A stretch of DNA of 64,000 nucleotides from Nonomuraea polychroma (GCF_004011505.1 NZ_SAUN01000001.1:9389501-9453500); one strand, 5' to 3'; shown: positions 51,919-64,000, numbered from the stretch's first letter. Made by a program: numbers and translations. Notes: generated by a model not told the origin, from the letters alone.

Positions 51919-53163
51919 GTGCACGTCGCCCACCTGTCGCTGACCGACTTCCGGTCCTACGCATCCGTGGAGCTCGGCCTGGAGCCGGGCGTCACGGCCT
52001 TCGTGGGGCCCAACGGCCAGGGCAAGACCAACCTGGTCGAGGCCCTCGGCTATGTCGCGACGCATTCGAGTCACCGGGTGGCGAGCGACGCCCCGCTCGT
52101 ACGCCAAGGGGCCGCGCGGGCGATCATTCGCTGCGCCGTCCACAGGGACGACCGGCGGGCGCTCATCGAGCTGGAGATCAACCCGGGCCGGGCCAACCGC
52201 GCGCGGCTCAACCGCTCCCCCGTGTCCAGGGCCCGCGACGTCGTCGGCCTGCTGCGCACGGTGTTGTTCGCCCCGGAGGACCTGGCGTTGTCCAAGGGCG
52301 ACCCCTCCGAGCGCCGCCGGTTCCTCGACGACCTGCTGGTGGCCAGGACCCCCCGATTCGCGGGCGTGCGCGCCGACTACGACCGGGTGCTGAAGCAGCG
52401 CGGCGCCCTGCTGCGCACGGCCGCACAGGCCCGCAGGGGCAGCAGGAGCGCCCGTCGCCAGGAGAGCGACACCGCGTTCGCCTCAGCGGGCGCAGGGGAC
52501 GCGCTGAGCACTCTGGAGGTGTGGGACGCCCACCTCGCCAGGCACGGCGCCGAGCTGCTGCGGGCGCGACTGGAGCTCATCGAGGCGCTGCGGCCGCTGG
52601 TGGCGGGCGCGTACGCCGCACTGGCGCCGGCGAGCGCCCCGGCGACGCTCGCGTACCGGAGCACGTTGTCCACAGGTGGGGATGCCGATGAGGGGGGTCC
52701 GGGGGGCGAAATCGCCGGTGAGCGCGGATCTTTCGATACACAGACGTTATCCACAGACTTGGGGAAAACCCTTGAAGAACGGCTGCGGGAGCGGCTATTG
52801 GAGGTCCGCCAGTCGGAGCTGGAACGCGGCGTCACCCTCGTCGGCCCGCACCGCGACGACCTGATCCTCGGCCTGGGGGACCTGCCCGCGCGGGGGTATG
52901 CCAGCCACGGCGAGTCCTGGTCGTTCGCGCTGGCGTTGCGGCTGGCCGCCTACGACCTGCTGCGGGCCGACGGCGACGATCCCGTGCTGATACTCGACGA
53001 CGTGTTCGCCGAGCTCGACAGCCAGCGCAGGCGGCGGCTCGCCGAGATCGTCGCGCCGGCCGAGCAGGTGCTCATCACGGCCGCCGTACCGGATGACGTG
53101 CCGCGTGAGCTGACAGGAGCCAGATTCGACGTCGCGGAGGGGAGCGTGACCCGTGTCCGATGA
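51919..53163 (+). CDS. recF: DNA replication and repair protein RecF
   Basis: SMC-like ATPase that helps load RecA at gaps. 414 residues: Walker A GPNGQGKTNLVEAL, RecF motif LFAPEDLALSKGDPSERRRFLD, Walker B PVLILDDVFAELD. A glycine-rich insert at about 250-280 (DADEGGPGG) is coded by DNA holding two perfect DnaA boxes. GTG at 51919 follows a -10-like TAACCT (51906-51911) by 7 nt, suggesting a leaderless mRNA. Confidence 0.96.
   Translation: MHVAHLSLTDFRSYASVELGLEPGVTAFVGPNGQGKTNLVEALGYVATHSSHRVASDAPLVRQGAARAIIRCAVHRDDRRALIELEINPGRANRARLNRSPVSRARDVVGLLRTVLFAPEDLALSKGDPSERRRFLDDLLVARTPRFAGVRADYDRVLKQRGALLRTAAQARRGSRSARRQESDTAFASAGAGDALSTLEVWDAHLARHGAELLRARLELIEALRPLVAGAYAALAPASAPATLAYRSTLSTGGDADEGGPGGEIAGERGSFDTQTLSTDLGKTLEERLRERLLEVRQSELERGVTLVGPHRDDLILGLGDLPARGYASHGESWSFALALRLAAYDLLRADGDDPVLILDDVFAELDSQRRRRLAEIVAPAEQVLITAAVPDDVPRELTGARFDVAEGSVTRVR
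52666..52674 (+). promoter_or_regulatory. Perfect DnaA box 1 inside recF
   Basis: TTGTCCACA in the variable insert region of recF. Confidence 0.5.
52747..52755 (+). promoter_or_regulatory. Perfect DnaA box 2 inside recF
   Basis: TTATCCACA, 81 bases after the first recF box. Confidence 0.5.
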
Positions 53164-53647
53164 GGACAACCCCACGGCCAGGGGCGCTGCCATGGCCAGG
53201 GAGAAGCTCGCCCAGGCCAAGGCGGACGCCGCCAAGCGCGGCCAGTTGCCCCGGCGTGAGCCGAGGCGGAAAGGGCCCCGCAGGGAGGGCGGCGATCCAC
53301 AACTTTTCGGGCGCGCGATCGCGGACCTGCTGGCCGATCGCGGCTGGGAGCGGTCGGCGGCGGTCGGCGGGGTGTTCGGTCGCTGGGCCGACATCGTGGG
53401 CCCTGACCTGGCCGCCCACACCAAACCCGAGTCCTTCGAGGACGGCGAGGTGGTCATCGCGGCGGACTCGACCGCCTGGGCCACGCAGGTGCGACTGCTC
53501 GCCCGCACCCTCGTACGCAGGCTCAACGAGGAGCTGGGCGACGGCACCGTGACGAAGGTCAAGGTCAGGGCGCCGCAGAACGCGCCGCGACCTTCAGGTG
53601 GATTGCGGGTGACCGGAAGCAGAGGGCCAAGGGACACCTACGGGTAG
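53153..53647 (+). CDS. dciA: DciA-like (DUF721) helicase-loading protein
   Basis: 164 residues with a basic, low-complexity N-terminus and a DUF721 core (AVGGVFGRWADIVGPDLAAH, VIAADSTAWATQVRLLARTL) that in DciA folds like a KH domain. DciA recruits DnaB in bacteria lacking DnaC/DnaI, the situation in actinobacteria. GTG start overlaps recF by 11 bases, so translation is coupled. Confidence 0.9.
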   Translation: MSDEDNPTARGAAMAREKLAQAKADAAKRGQLPRREPRRKGPRREGGDPQLFGRAIADLLADRGWERSAAVGGVFGRWADIVGPDLAAHTKPESFEDGEVVIAADSTAWATQVRLLARTLVRRLNEELGDGTVTKVKVRAPQNAPRPSGGLRVTGSRGPRDTYG

Positions 53648-53996
53648 CGGCCGGCCGCGATCCGCAGGAGGCGCTTTGCATGGCAACGGTTGGGCGCCGG
53701 GAGCGATCAGACAGCCGCAGAGGCGATAGGCCCCCTTTCCGGAGGGGGGATGCTGGACCGGGGGCAAAACGAGCTAGCGGGCATCACAGGCGCGTTCAAT
53801 GCCACCTTGAGTCTCCGGAAGCGGTAGAATGAAAAAGGATTCCGGACACGTCCGCTTGCGTGTCACCCCGGCAGCAAGCCGACTCCCCTGGGTGACCGCG
53901 CATCGGGGCACTCACGACGGTGACGGGCACGGCAGGGGCAGCTTCGCAGTTTGATGGCCTCCCCAGCCGCGTGTCCGCGGCAGGAGGATTTCGCAG
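53648..53996. promoter_or_regulatory. gyrBA promoter and leader region
   Basis: 349 bases, no gene. A CCCCCT/AGGGGG hairpin near 53731-53748 may end the recF-dciA transcript. TAGAAT at about 53825-53830 is a good -10; the -35 is weak. It gives a leader of about 165 nt before gyrB, which ends in AGGAGG. Confidence 0.5.
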
Positions 53997-55940
<1,944 letters not shown>

Positions 55941-55955
55941 GAAGGACCTTTACCT

Positions 55956-58454
<2,499 letters not shown>

Positions 58455-58457
58455 TCC

Positions 58458-59201
58458 ATGAGCGCCCAGGGTGGTCCCGCAAGGACGAAGGCGACTTCGG
58501 GTAACGGACAGCAACCGAACAAGCCCGCAGAAACCGAGATTTTCAACCCGGTCGACGAAGAACAGGAAACCACCTCGCCCGCGCAGGGCAAGCCTGTCCC
58601 GCCCAAGCCCAAGCCCAAGGAAGACGGGCAGCAGCAGCGGTCGCAGGCCCCCGCCTCCGGGCCCGCTCCTGCTCCCGGGCCCCCTGCCCCTGCCCCTGCG
58701 CCCGCGCCTGGGCAGCAGGCAGAGGGCAACGACACCGTCCGCATCCGTTCGCTGGCCACCGAGGCCCCGCCCGCGGTCGAGCTGACGAAGAAGAAGTCGT
58801 CGAGCGGCGGCGCCGGCCGGCTGCCCCGCAAGGCCCACCTGGTCCTGCGCCGCATCGAGCCGTGGTCGGCCATGAAGTTCAGCTTCGTGGTCTCCCTGGT
58901 GTGCTTCGTGGTGCTGTTCGTGGCCGTGGCCGTCCTGTACGGGGTGTTGTCCGCCCTGGGGGTGTTCGACTCGATCGTGGACCTGGTCAACCAGCTCGGG
59001 CAGGGTGAGCAGGGGCAGAGCTCGATCCCCATCGACATCGCCTCTTGGTTCGAGCCGGTGCGGATCCTGGGGTACACCGCGCTGATCGGTGCCGTGAACG
59101 TGGTTCTGATCACGGCACTCTCCACGCTCGGGGCGGTCATCTACAACATCTCCTCCGACCTGGTCGGAGGCGTTGAGGTGACCTTCAGCGAGGCCGAGTA
59201 A
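58458..59201 (+). CDS. DUF3566 membrane protein
   Basis: 247 residues. A long Pro/Ala/Gln-rich cytoplasmic head (about 130 residues) leads to two membrane segments (FVVSLVCFVVLFVAVAVLYG and about 205-228) with an outside loop. It is the conserved gene after gyrA in actinobacteria (Rv0007 position). Role unknown; the place next to gyrase and its conservation hint at a cell-division or envelope function. Only 3 bases after gyrA, so in the gyrBA operon. Confidence 0.9.
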   Translation: MSAQGGPARTKATSGNGQQPNKPAETEIFNPVDEEQETTSPAQGKPVPPKPKPKEDGQQQRSQAPASGPAPAPGPPAPAPAPAPGQQAEGNDTVRIRSLATEAPPAVELTKKKSSSGGAGRLPRKAHLVLRRIEPWSAMKFSFVVSLVCFVVLFVAVAVLYGVLSALGVFDSIVDLVNQLGQGEQGQSSIPIDIASWFEPVRILGYTALIGAVNVVLITALSTLGAVIYNISSDLVGGVEVTFSEAE

Positions 59202-59214
59202 CGCGTGTCAGGCG

Positions 59215-59275
59215 GGCTGCTCGGGGCGTGCTCGGGGGCGAGTACGGCGCGAGCAGCCTGCCGGAGGCGGTAAGC
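59215..59275 (+). terminator. Stem-loop after the gyrBA-DUF3566 operon
   Basis: GGCGGGCTGCTCG pairs with CGAGCAGCCTGCC (one G-T) around a loop containing CTCGGGGGCGAG. No T tract. Confidence 0.45.
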
Positions 59276-59336
59276 TTTTCTCGTTCCGAACAACCGGTTC
59301 GCCTCCGATCTGCGGATGCGGTACCGTTCGGTGCGC

Positions 59337-59413
59337 GGGGCTATAGCTCAGACGGTTAGAGCGCTTCCCTGATAAGGAAGAGGTCCCAGGTTCAAGTCCT
59401 GGTAGCCCCACCA
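59337..59413 (+). tRNA. tRNA-Ile (anticodon GAT)
   Basis: GGGGCTA/TAGCCCC acceptor stem, anticodon stem CTTCC/GGAAG around loop CTGATAA, T-arm CAGGTTCAAGTCCTG, discriminator A and encoded CCA (59411-59413). Standard position after gyrA/DUF3566. Its 3' half is the attachment site for the adjacent integrative element. Confidence 0.98.
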
Positions 59414-59416
59414 GCG

Positions 59417-59452
59417 AAAACGCCCCGAAGCGATCAAGCTTCGGGGCGTTTT
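59417..59452. terminator. Bidirectional terminator between tRNA-Ile and int
   Basis: Perfect 15-bp stem AAAACGCCCCGAAGC/GCTTCGGGGCGTTTT with loop GATCAA. The A and T ends serve both directions, closing the tRNA transcript and the element operon. Confidence 0.92.
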
Positions 59453-59475
59453 ACTGCAACTGGTACTGCAACAGG
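59452..59475. repeat. Two tandem 12-bp repeats beside the int stop
   Basis: TACTGCAACTGG and TACTGCAACAGG lie head to tail just beyond the int stop codon, where integrase arm-binding sites are expected. Confidence 0.6.
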
Positions 59476-59476
59476 C

Positions 59477-60661
59477 TTACTCGAACAGCCCGTTGACCAT
59501 CTTGATCGCATTTTCCCGGCTCTCTCCGTCACCGTGGGTGTAGATCTCCATCGTGACCGAGATGCGGCTGTGGCCGAGGATCTCCATCGCATCACGCGGT
59601 GCGACCCCCAGTTTCTTGAGCAGCGAGGCAGCGGTGTGCCTCAGATCGTGAACGCGAATGGTGCGGAGTTTCGCCGTCTTGACGATCCGGGCGAACGAGC
59701 GCGCGAGGTTACGAGGTTCGATCGGGAGCCCTGATCTCGTGGTGAAGACCAGCCCCGTATCCATCCAGTCCTCCTTCGCCTGCTCTTGCATGATCTCTTG
59801 CCCGCGTCGCTGGACCTCCAAGGCTTCCCGGACCATGCCAAGGAGGGGAAGCGATCTCTTGCCGGCGTTCGTCTTCACCGGCCCATGGTGCAGTTCCTTG
59901 CCCACCCGGACGAGCTGCCGGCGGATGTGTACGTGCCCCTCGTCGAAGTCCACATCCACCCAACGGAGTCCCAGAGCTTCACCGCGGCGAAGGCCGTACA
60001 CCAGGAGTAGCACGAAGGCCGGGTAGAGCTGATCGGCGCGGGCGGCCTGGAGAAAGGCCCGTGCCTCATCAGCCGTCCACGGCCGGTTGCGCTGTGGGTC
60101 GAGCGCGGGGAGTGTGGCCAGCCGAGCGACGTTGCGCGTAAGGATCTCCTCGCGCATCGCGCGCGTGAGCGCAGCGCTGAGGACGTTCCGCATGACGTGT
60201 ATCGTCCCGATCGCGTGATCTCCGTTGAGCATGCCGTTCAGGAACGTCTGGACATCGGCGACCGTGAGCCTATTCAGCTTCTTACGGCCGAGCCGCGGCT
60301 TGAGGTACAGACGAACGATCGTCTCGTACTTGGCATAGGTCGTCTTGCGAACGGAGTGACGGGCAACCTCGTTCAGCCAGTAGTCGAGGTACTCCCCCAC
60401 CTTCCAAGACCGGTTGGCGACGGGAACGCCCTGGCGTGACTTGGACTTCAAGTCGTCGATCTTTGCCCGCGCCTCGTCAGCGGTCTTGCCGTAGACCGTC
60501 TTGCGCTTCTCGGTGCCGTCCGTAGTGAGGACATAGACCTGTCCACACCATGTGCCGTCAGCGCGCTGGTACACCGTGCCCTCGTTGTTCGCACGCTTGC
60601 GACGGATCTTCTTCCGTGGCTGCTCGTCGGCAGCCCCGACCAGGGTCTTGGCGGTCATCAT
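59477..60661 (-). CDS. int: Site-specific tyrosine recombinase (AICE integrase)
   Basis: Integrates and excises the element at tRNA-Ile. 394 residues: an N-terminal AP2-like arm-binding region (NEGTVYQRADGTWCGQVY), SAM-like core-binding domain (SWKVGEYLDYWLNEVARHS) and catalytic domain with Arg (YGLRRGEALGL), HxxR (HDLRHTAAS), LGHSRISVT and Tyr (MEIYTHG). Start ATG 60661 overlaps the xis stop (ATGA); ATG 60658 is equally possible. Confidence 0.95.
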   Translation of the reverse strand: MMTAKTLVGAADEQPRKKIRRKRANNEGTVYQRADGTWCGQVYVLTTDGTEKRKTVYGKTADEARAKIDDLKSKSRQGVPVANRSWKVGEYLDYWLNEVARHSVRKTTYAKYETIVRLYLKPRLGRKKLNRLTVADVQTFLNGMLNGDHAIGTIHVMRNVLSAALTRAMREEILTRNVARLATLPALDPQRNRPWTADEARAFLQAARADQLYPAFVLLLVYGLRRGEALGLRWVDVDFDEGHVHIRRQLVRVGKELHHGPVKTNAGKRSLPLLGMVREALEVQRRGQEIMQEQAKEDWMDTGLVFTTRSGLPIEPRNLARSFARIVKTAKLRTIRVHDLRHTAASLLKKLGVAPRDAMEILGHSRISVTMEIYTHGDGESRENAIKMVNGLFE

Positions 60662-60837
60662 GCAGCCTCTTCCATGAGGAGATCCACGAGATCGTTGAGT
60701 GCCGAAGCCGGTATCAGACGACGCCGTCCGGCCTTGAAGGACTTGAGCTGGCCCGAGCGAATGAACTTGTAGAGCGTCCAGCGGCTCACACGGAGCTGGG
60801 CCGCCGCTTCTTCGACCGAAAGAGCGAGACTGGTCAT
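60658..60837 (-). CDS. xis: Excisionase, MerR-like helix-turn-helix (Xis)
   Basis: 59 residues: LSVEEAAAQLRVSRWTLYKF helix-turn-helix followed by wing SFKAGRRRLIPASALNDL, the HTH_17 excisionase type. Bends DNA at the attachment site to favour excision. ATG 60837 preceded by GGGGGC; overlaps int by 4 bases and starts 8 bases after rep. Confidence 0.93.
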   Translation of the reverse strand: MTSLALSVEEAAAQLRVSRWTLYKFIRSGQLKSFKAGRRRLIPASALNDLVDLLMEEAA

Positions 60838-60845
60838 CACGCCCC

Positions 60846-62525
60846 CTACGCCGCTTGCGGAACTGCCGAAAGATCTTGGCCGTCTGCTTGGGCCTGGAGT
60901 TCGGCCATGTGGGCGCGCCAGCGTTGGCGTTCGGCCACCGTGCGCAGGAGCCGGACGGCCAGCGGGGGCACGTTGGCGTCTCCGGCCGGGACGGGCTTCC
61001 AGACATAGCGGTGGGGGTCGGTGGGCTGGTCGCGCTGGCCGAGGGCTTCCAGGACCCAGGTACGGCGGTCTTGCTTGTGTTCGGCCAGGGTCTTGTTTGA
61101 CCACTTGCGGGAGACCAGGACGCGCCGGCCGGCGTAGCCGAGGTGATCGGGTTTGTGTGCTTTGCCCCGGCACCGGCCGGGCGTCATGCCGGGTTTGGCG
61201 TTCTTGGGCTGGATGCCGTAGCGCAGCCAGTTCGCGCAGGTGGGGGAGCAGGGCTCGAATTGGAGCGCTTTCGCCAGCCGTCCGGCATGCTCCCGTTGCG
61301 CCGGGTCGTCGGGATCGAGGCTGTCGCCGAGGGACTTGGTCAGGTACTTGGACAGGTAGCGGATGCACTGGTCAGCATCCGAGGTGCCCGCCAAGACGCC
61401 CTGCACGTTCACCTGGTCGCCGAAGCGCACCACGTGCAGCGGTTCGGCCGCCGGGTCGCCGTCAAGCTGGTCGAGCGCCTCGTCCCAGGTCGGCAGTACT
61501 TCACCGGTGTCCGGGTCGAGGTAGCCGACGCCGTCCTCCCAGACCGGCAGGTGATCACCCTCGAAGGCGATCCGATCGGCCGATGGCCACCACACTTGGT
61601 GGTAGGTGGCTGCTGCTATCTGCTTGATCTCCGCTCGTGGGAGAGTGCCCCGGACGGCCATGTGCAGGTGCGGGGCAAGCCGCTTCTGGGGTTCGACACT
61701 GGCGAAGTACTGCACGTCGTAGCCCGCCACGCGGCGAAGGTTCTGCACGAACCGGTCCACCAGCTTGGAGAAGTGCAGCGCATCCCGAGCGGCCTGCGTG
61801 TAGTCGTAGGCGTCGGGATCGACGGGCACCCCATCGCGGATCTTGCCGTAGGACGGCAGGGTCAGCGTGACGAACAGCGAGGGCCGGTAGACCTTGCCGT
61901 CCGAGCTGGTGAACGTCCGCCCCAGCGTCGTTGCCGTCATCTTCCGCTTGGGCAGGTCAGGGGCATCTTGCCGCCGCCGGGTCGAGCGGTTGCGCTTGGG
62001 GGCTGCAGCACCGAGCACGTTGCCCCGCATGCCAGCGGCGTTGATCTCTTCATCCAGACCCGCGAGGACCGCGTCCAGATCGGTCGTGTCCTGCCCCGCC
62101 TGCTCGGCCTGATCACGCTGGGCCTGCATATCGGCACGGAACTCGACCAGCCAGCGCTGCTCATCGGTCGGCTCATCTGGCGTGATGATCGGTTCGGTCT
62201 CCAGGTGCCAGCCCTCCCGGCACTGGGCCATCCGCAGGTGCCGGTTCCGCTTGGCACACGGCGGACATGCCGTCTCCAGGGTTGCGCCGCAGGGTACATC
62301 GACGATCTCCCAGACGCCCGTGTGGGTGTCGAGCCGCTTCAAGGCCACCGGGCGGACGCAGACCCCGTGTTGGATGGCGACCTGTTCGGCCACCTCCCGC
62401 GCCAGGGGCTGAGCCATCCGCATGGCCCGGGGCGTGGCACGGTCGGTCACTTCGGCCACCGGCCCAACCGCTTCACGGCCCCTTTGAGGTCCTTCGGATT
62501 GCGCCGGCCGCTCCGCTCCCCTCAT
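60846..62525 (-). CDS. RepSA-like rolling-circle replication initiator
   Basis: 559 residues. Nicks the element origin to start rolling-circle replication after excision. Motifs of the RepSA family: SLFVTLTLPSYGKI, HxH metal-type motif PHLHMAVRG and tyrosine motif IRYLSKYLTKSL. Cysteine pairs (CPPCAKR, CSPTC) suggest a zinc-binding part. Start ATG 62525 with GGAGGAGG just upstream, overlapping the stop of the small zinc-ribbon gene. The frame is open further upstream without family-like sequence. Confidence 0.88.
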   Translation of the reverse strand: MRGAERPAQSEGPQRGREAVGPVAEVTDRATPRAMRMAQPLAREVAEQVAIQHGVCVRPVALKRLDTHTGVWEIVDVPCGATLETACPPCAKRNRHLRMAQCREGWHLETEPIITPDEPTDEQRWLVEFRADMQAQRDQAEQAGQDTTDLDAVLAGLDEEINAAGMRGNVLGAAAPKRNRSTRRRQDAPDLPKRKMTATTLGRTFTSSDGKVYRPSLFVTLTLPSYGKIRDGVPVDPDAYDYTQAARDALHFSKLVDRFVQNLRRVAGYDVQYFASVEPQKRLAPHLHMAVRGTLPRAEIKQIAAATYHQVWWPSADRIAFEGDHLPVWEDGVGYLDPDTGEVLPTWDEALDQLDGDPAAEPLHVVRFGDQVNVQGVLAGTSDADQCIRYLSKYLTKSLGDSLDPDDPAQREHAGRLAKALQFEPCSPTCANWLRYGIQPKNAKPGMTPGRCRGKAHKPDHLGYAGRRVLVSRKWSNKTLAEHKQDRRTWVLEALGQRDQPTDPHRYVWKPVPAGDANVPPLAVRLLRTVAERQRWRAHMAELQAQADGQDLSAVPQAA

Positions 62526-62686
62526 CGAGCCTCCTCCTGTCCTTCGCCGATCTCGGGGAAGACGAGCGCCGACTGTCCACACTCGCGGCACTCGACCGTC
62601 GCCCGTGTCTGGTCGAGCCACAGAGCGTTGAGCGTCTTGCAGGCCGCGCAGCGCAGCCCGTCCAGGAAGTGCGCCAGACCGTTCAT
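62522..62686 (-). CDS. Small zinc-ribbon protein of the AICE
   Basis: 54 residues, too short for many gene finders. It has two CxxC pairs (RCAACK and ECRECG) with a Trp between, the rubredoxin/zinc-ribbon knuckle layout. Both ends are 4-bp overlaps (ATGA) with tra and rep, so it is translated as part of the operon. No named family; small zinc fingers at this place are seen in other Streptomyces-type elements. It may guide Rep or the DNA pump, by position only. Confidence 0.75.
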   Translation of the reverse strand: MNGLAHFLDGLRCAACKTLNALWLDQTRATVECRECGQSALVFPEIGEGQEEAR

Positions 62687-64000
62687 CGAGCCTCACCGCC
62701 CGCCGGGGTGAACTCCGTGACCATGGCGCGGATGTCGGCGTCGGAGACATAGGCCGCGCGCACCCGGATCGGATCCGGTGAGGTCTCCAGTCGGACGTAG
62801 CCGACGCCCGCGCCAAGCTCGGGGACGGGGGAGATGTGGTCGGCCAGCGCGCCACGGTCGCGTGCGCCATCGCCGAGCACCATGTCCACCTGTTCGGACT
62901 CATCCAGCCGGAGGGCGATCTTGTCGGGGAACAGGTTACGAATCGTCATGACCTCCTTGCGGGGGTCCTGGAGCGCCGCCATGACGCCGACGCCGACCGC
63001 ACGCCCTTGCGTGGTCAGCGTGGCCAGCGCAGCCGAGACGCGCCGCTTCAGGTCTCTGTCGGCCTGGTACGCGGTCAGGAACGCGACCTCATCGACGATG
63101 ACCAGGACGAACGGATCCTCGACCGTGGGCGTGTGGGAGCGCTGGTGTCCGCCGAACCGTGCGGCCCGCTCCTGCATGACCTTGACCGCCTGCTCTAACA
63201 GCTCCGCGCATTCTTCCGGGGTGGCGGCGTAGCGGGGGCCGAACAGGGTACGGCCGAACGACAGCTCCATCAGTTTCGGGTCGAGCGCCCACAGCTCGAC
63301 CAGGCCCGCCCGCACGGCCGGAAGCAGCCCTCGAATCGTGGACCAGATGATCGAGCCCTTGCCCGCTCCGGTGGCGCCGGCCACCAGCTTGTGCGTGCCG
63401 TGCACGTTGAGCAGCCAGGGCGAGCCGTCCTCTTGGATGCCGATCTCGACTGGCCCCACCGTTGGCACATCTGGTATCGGGATCGCTGGCAGGGGAACAG
63501 CCAGCGGATCACGCCGAGGGAAGGTCAGCACCAGCCGACCGGCCTTGACGACCGAGACACGGCACGACGGCGCGCCGAACCCGTGCGCCAGGGCCTCGAT
63601 GCGGTCAGCCCAATCCTTGACCGCCTGCCCGTCCAACATCCGGACCGTGACCCGATCGGCCCACGCCGTGCAGGTGACCTTGCCGAGCCGGGGCAGGTAG
63701 TCACGGCCGCGCAGGTGCTTGCCGAGCCCGGAGACGATCATCACCGGTTGCCAGTGACGTCGGTAGATCCAGATGAGCCGCCACCAGGCCAGCAGCCGCC
63801 AGCCGATGAGCCGGGCGAAGGAGGCGCGATCGATCAGCGCCCAGGCGACGATGCCCGTAGGCGCGGGGGCGGACAGCAGCAGGGCGACACGCCAGCCGTA
63901 CAGCCAGCACAGCGTAGACGGAACGGCGAGCACGGTCACGGCGATGGGGTGCCGCCAGAGGGTGCGCACCAGACCGGCGATCAGCCGCGAGACCAGGATG
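62683..64000 (-). CDS. FtsK/SpoIIIE-type DNA translocase Tra (N-terminus beyond window)
   Basis: Pumps double-stranded element DNA into recipients. At least 439 residues visible. Two membrane segments near the N-terminus (about 63850-63960), then an FtsK-like domain with Walker A VAGATGAGKGS and Walker B FVLVIVDEVAFL; C-terminal part ends TPAGGEAR. The GTG at 63969 could be a start, but the frame stays open to the edge, so the gene is treated as partial. Position before rep matches traSA in pSAM2-like elements. Confidence 0.88.
   Translation of the reverse strand, partial: ILVSRLIAGLVRTLWRHPIAVTVLAVPSTLCWLYGWRVALLLSAPAPTGIVAWALIDRASFARLIGWRLLAWWRLIWIYRRHWQPVMIVSGLGKHLRGRDYLPRLGKVTCTAWADRVTVRMLDGQAVKDWADRIEALAHGFGAPSCRVSVVKAGRLVLTFPRRDPLAVPLPAIPIPDVPTVGPVEIGIQEDGSPWLLNVHGTHKLVAGATGAGKGSIIWSTIRGLLPAVRAGLVELWALDPKLMELSFGRTLFGPRYAATPEECAELLEQAVKVMQERAARFGGHQRSHTPTVEDPFVLVIVDEVAFLTAYQADRDLKRRVSAALATLTTQGRAVGVGVMAALQDPRKEVMTIRNLFPDKIALRLDESEQVDMVLGDGARDRGALADHISPVPELGAGVGYVRLETSPDPIRVRAAYVSDADIRAMVTEFTPAGGEAR

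Larger units (their letters stand above)
59391..64000 (-). mobile_element. AICE (pSAM2-like integrative conjugative element), int-proximal end
   Basis: Gene order from the tRNA outward is int-xis-rep-small zinc ribbon-tra, all minus strand, as in pSAM2-type actinomycete elements that excise, replicate by rolling circle and transfer double-stranded DNA through an FtsK-like pump. The left attachment site should lie in the 3' half of tRNA-Ile (from about 59391), which remains a complete tRNA. The element continues beyond the right edge; the second tRNA-end copy would mark its far end. Confidence 0.9.

Noticed and set aside
62526..62903. Longer N-terminus for the Rep protein (frame open to 62903)
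   Set aside because: It would overlap the zinc-ribbon and tra genes; ATG 62525 has a strong ribosome site and the ATGA overlap seen at the other junctions.

Overview
The window is a high-GC actinomycete chromosome segment spanning the replication origin. Many genes start with GTG or TTG. The core gene order is the conserved actinobacterial origin region: rpsF-ssb-rpsR-rplI-dnaB on the left, then CCA-adding enzyme, DUF6049, murJ, sigM, anti-sigma, trxB, trxA, parB, parA, rsmG, khpB, yidC, yidD, rnpA, rpmH, dnaA, oriC, dnaN, gnd, recF, dciA, gyrB, gyrA, DUF3566 and tRNA-Ile. The composition and the gnd insertion between dnaN and recF suggest a Streptosporangiales-type organism (Nonomuraea/Streptosporangium-like). 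That placement is inference; no 16S gene is present.

Layout. 1-3.5 kb: a Tn7-like transposition module (tnsC partial, tnsB, tnsA) abutting the 3' end of dnaB. 3.5-13 kb: dnaB, a MATE exporter, an APC permease, a polar amino-acid ABC importer, and the rpsF-ssb-rpsR-rplI operon. 13-25 kb: endonuclease IV, two membrane glycosyltransferases co-transcribed with a class A penicillin-binding protein, a DUF5318 zinc-ribbon protein divergent from a PadR regulator and inositol-phosphate synthase, isopentenyl-diphosphate isomerase, an MFS exporter, and CCA-adding enzyme. 25-34 kb: a cell-envelope and redox-stress cluster (DUF6049, MurJ, a membrane pseudokinase, SigM with its anti-sigma factor, thioredoxin reductase and thioredoxin). 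34-41.3 kb: GNAT, aminotransferase, D-Ala-D-Ala-ligase-like and threonine-aldolase-like genes, separated by three unusually long non-coding stretches made of GC-rich repeats, the last one carrying parS sites. 41.3-59.4 kb: parBA, the rpmH-khpB operon, dnaA, oriC, dnaN-recF, gyrBA, tRNA-Ile(GAT). 59.4-64 kb: the int-xis-rep-tra end of a pSAM2-type integrative conjugative element (AICE) integrated at the 3' end of tRNA-Ile.

How it works together. The central part holds replication initiation (DnaA, DnaN, RecF, DciA, gyrase), origin segregation (ParAB and five parS sites) and envelope biogenesis (YidC, MurJ, PBP). Perfect DnaA boxes are found in oriC and the dnaA promoter, but also inside dnaN and recF and around the distant dnaB-APC-ABC-nfo loci. 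Several genes have a TANNNT -10 hexamer only 6-7 nt from the start codon, implying leaderless mRNAs. trxBA has an exact SigR-type promoter. The two mobile elements at the window edges both sit next to core replication genes (dnaB; gyrA/tRNA-Ile).

Most open to new biology: the Tn7-like element at the dnaB stop codon, the three repeat-filled intergenic regions beside parS, the off-origin DnaA boxes, a short leader ORF coupled to DUF6049, and the small zinc-ribbon gene in the AICE.
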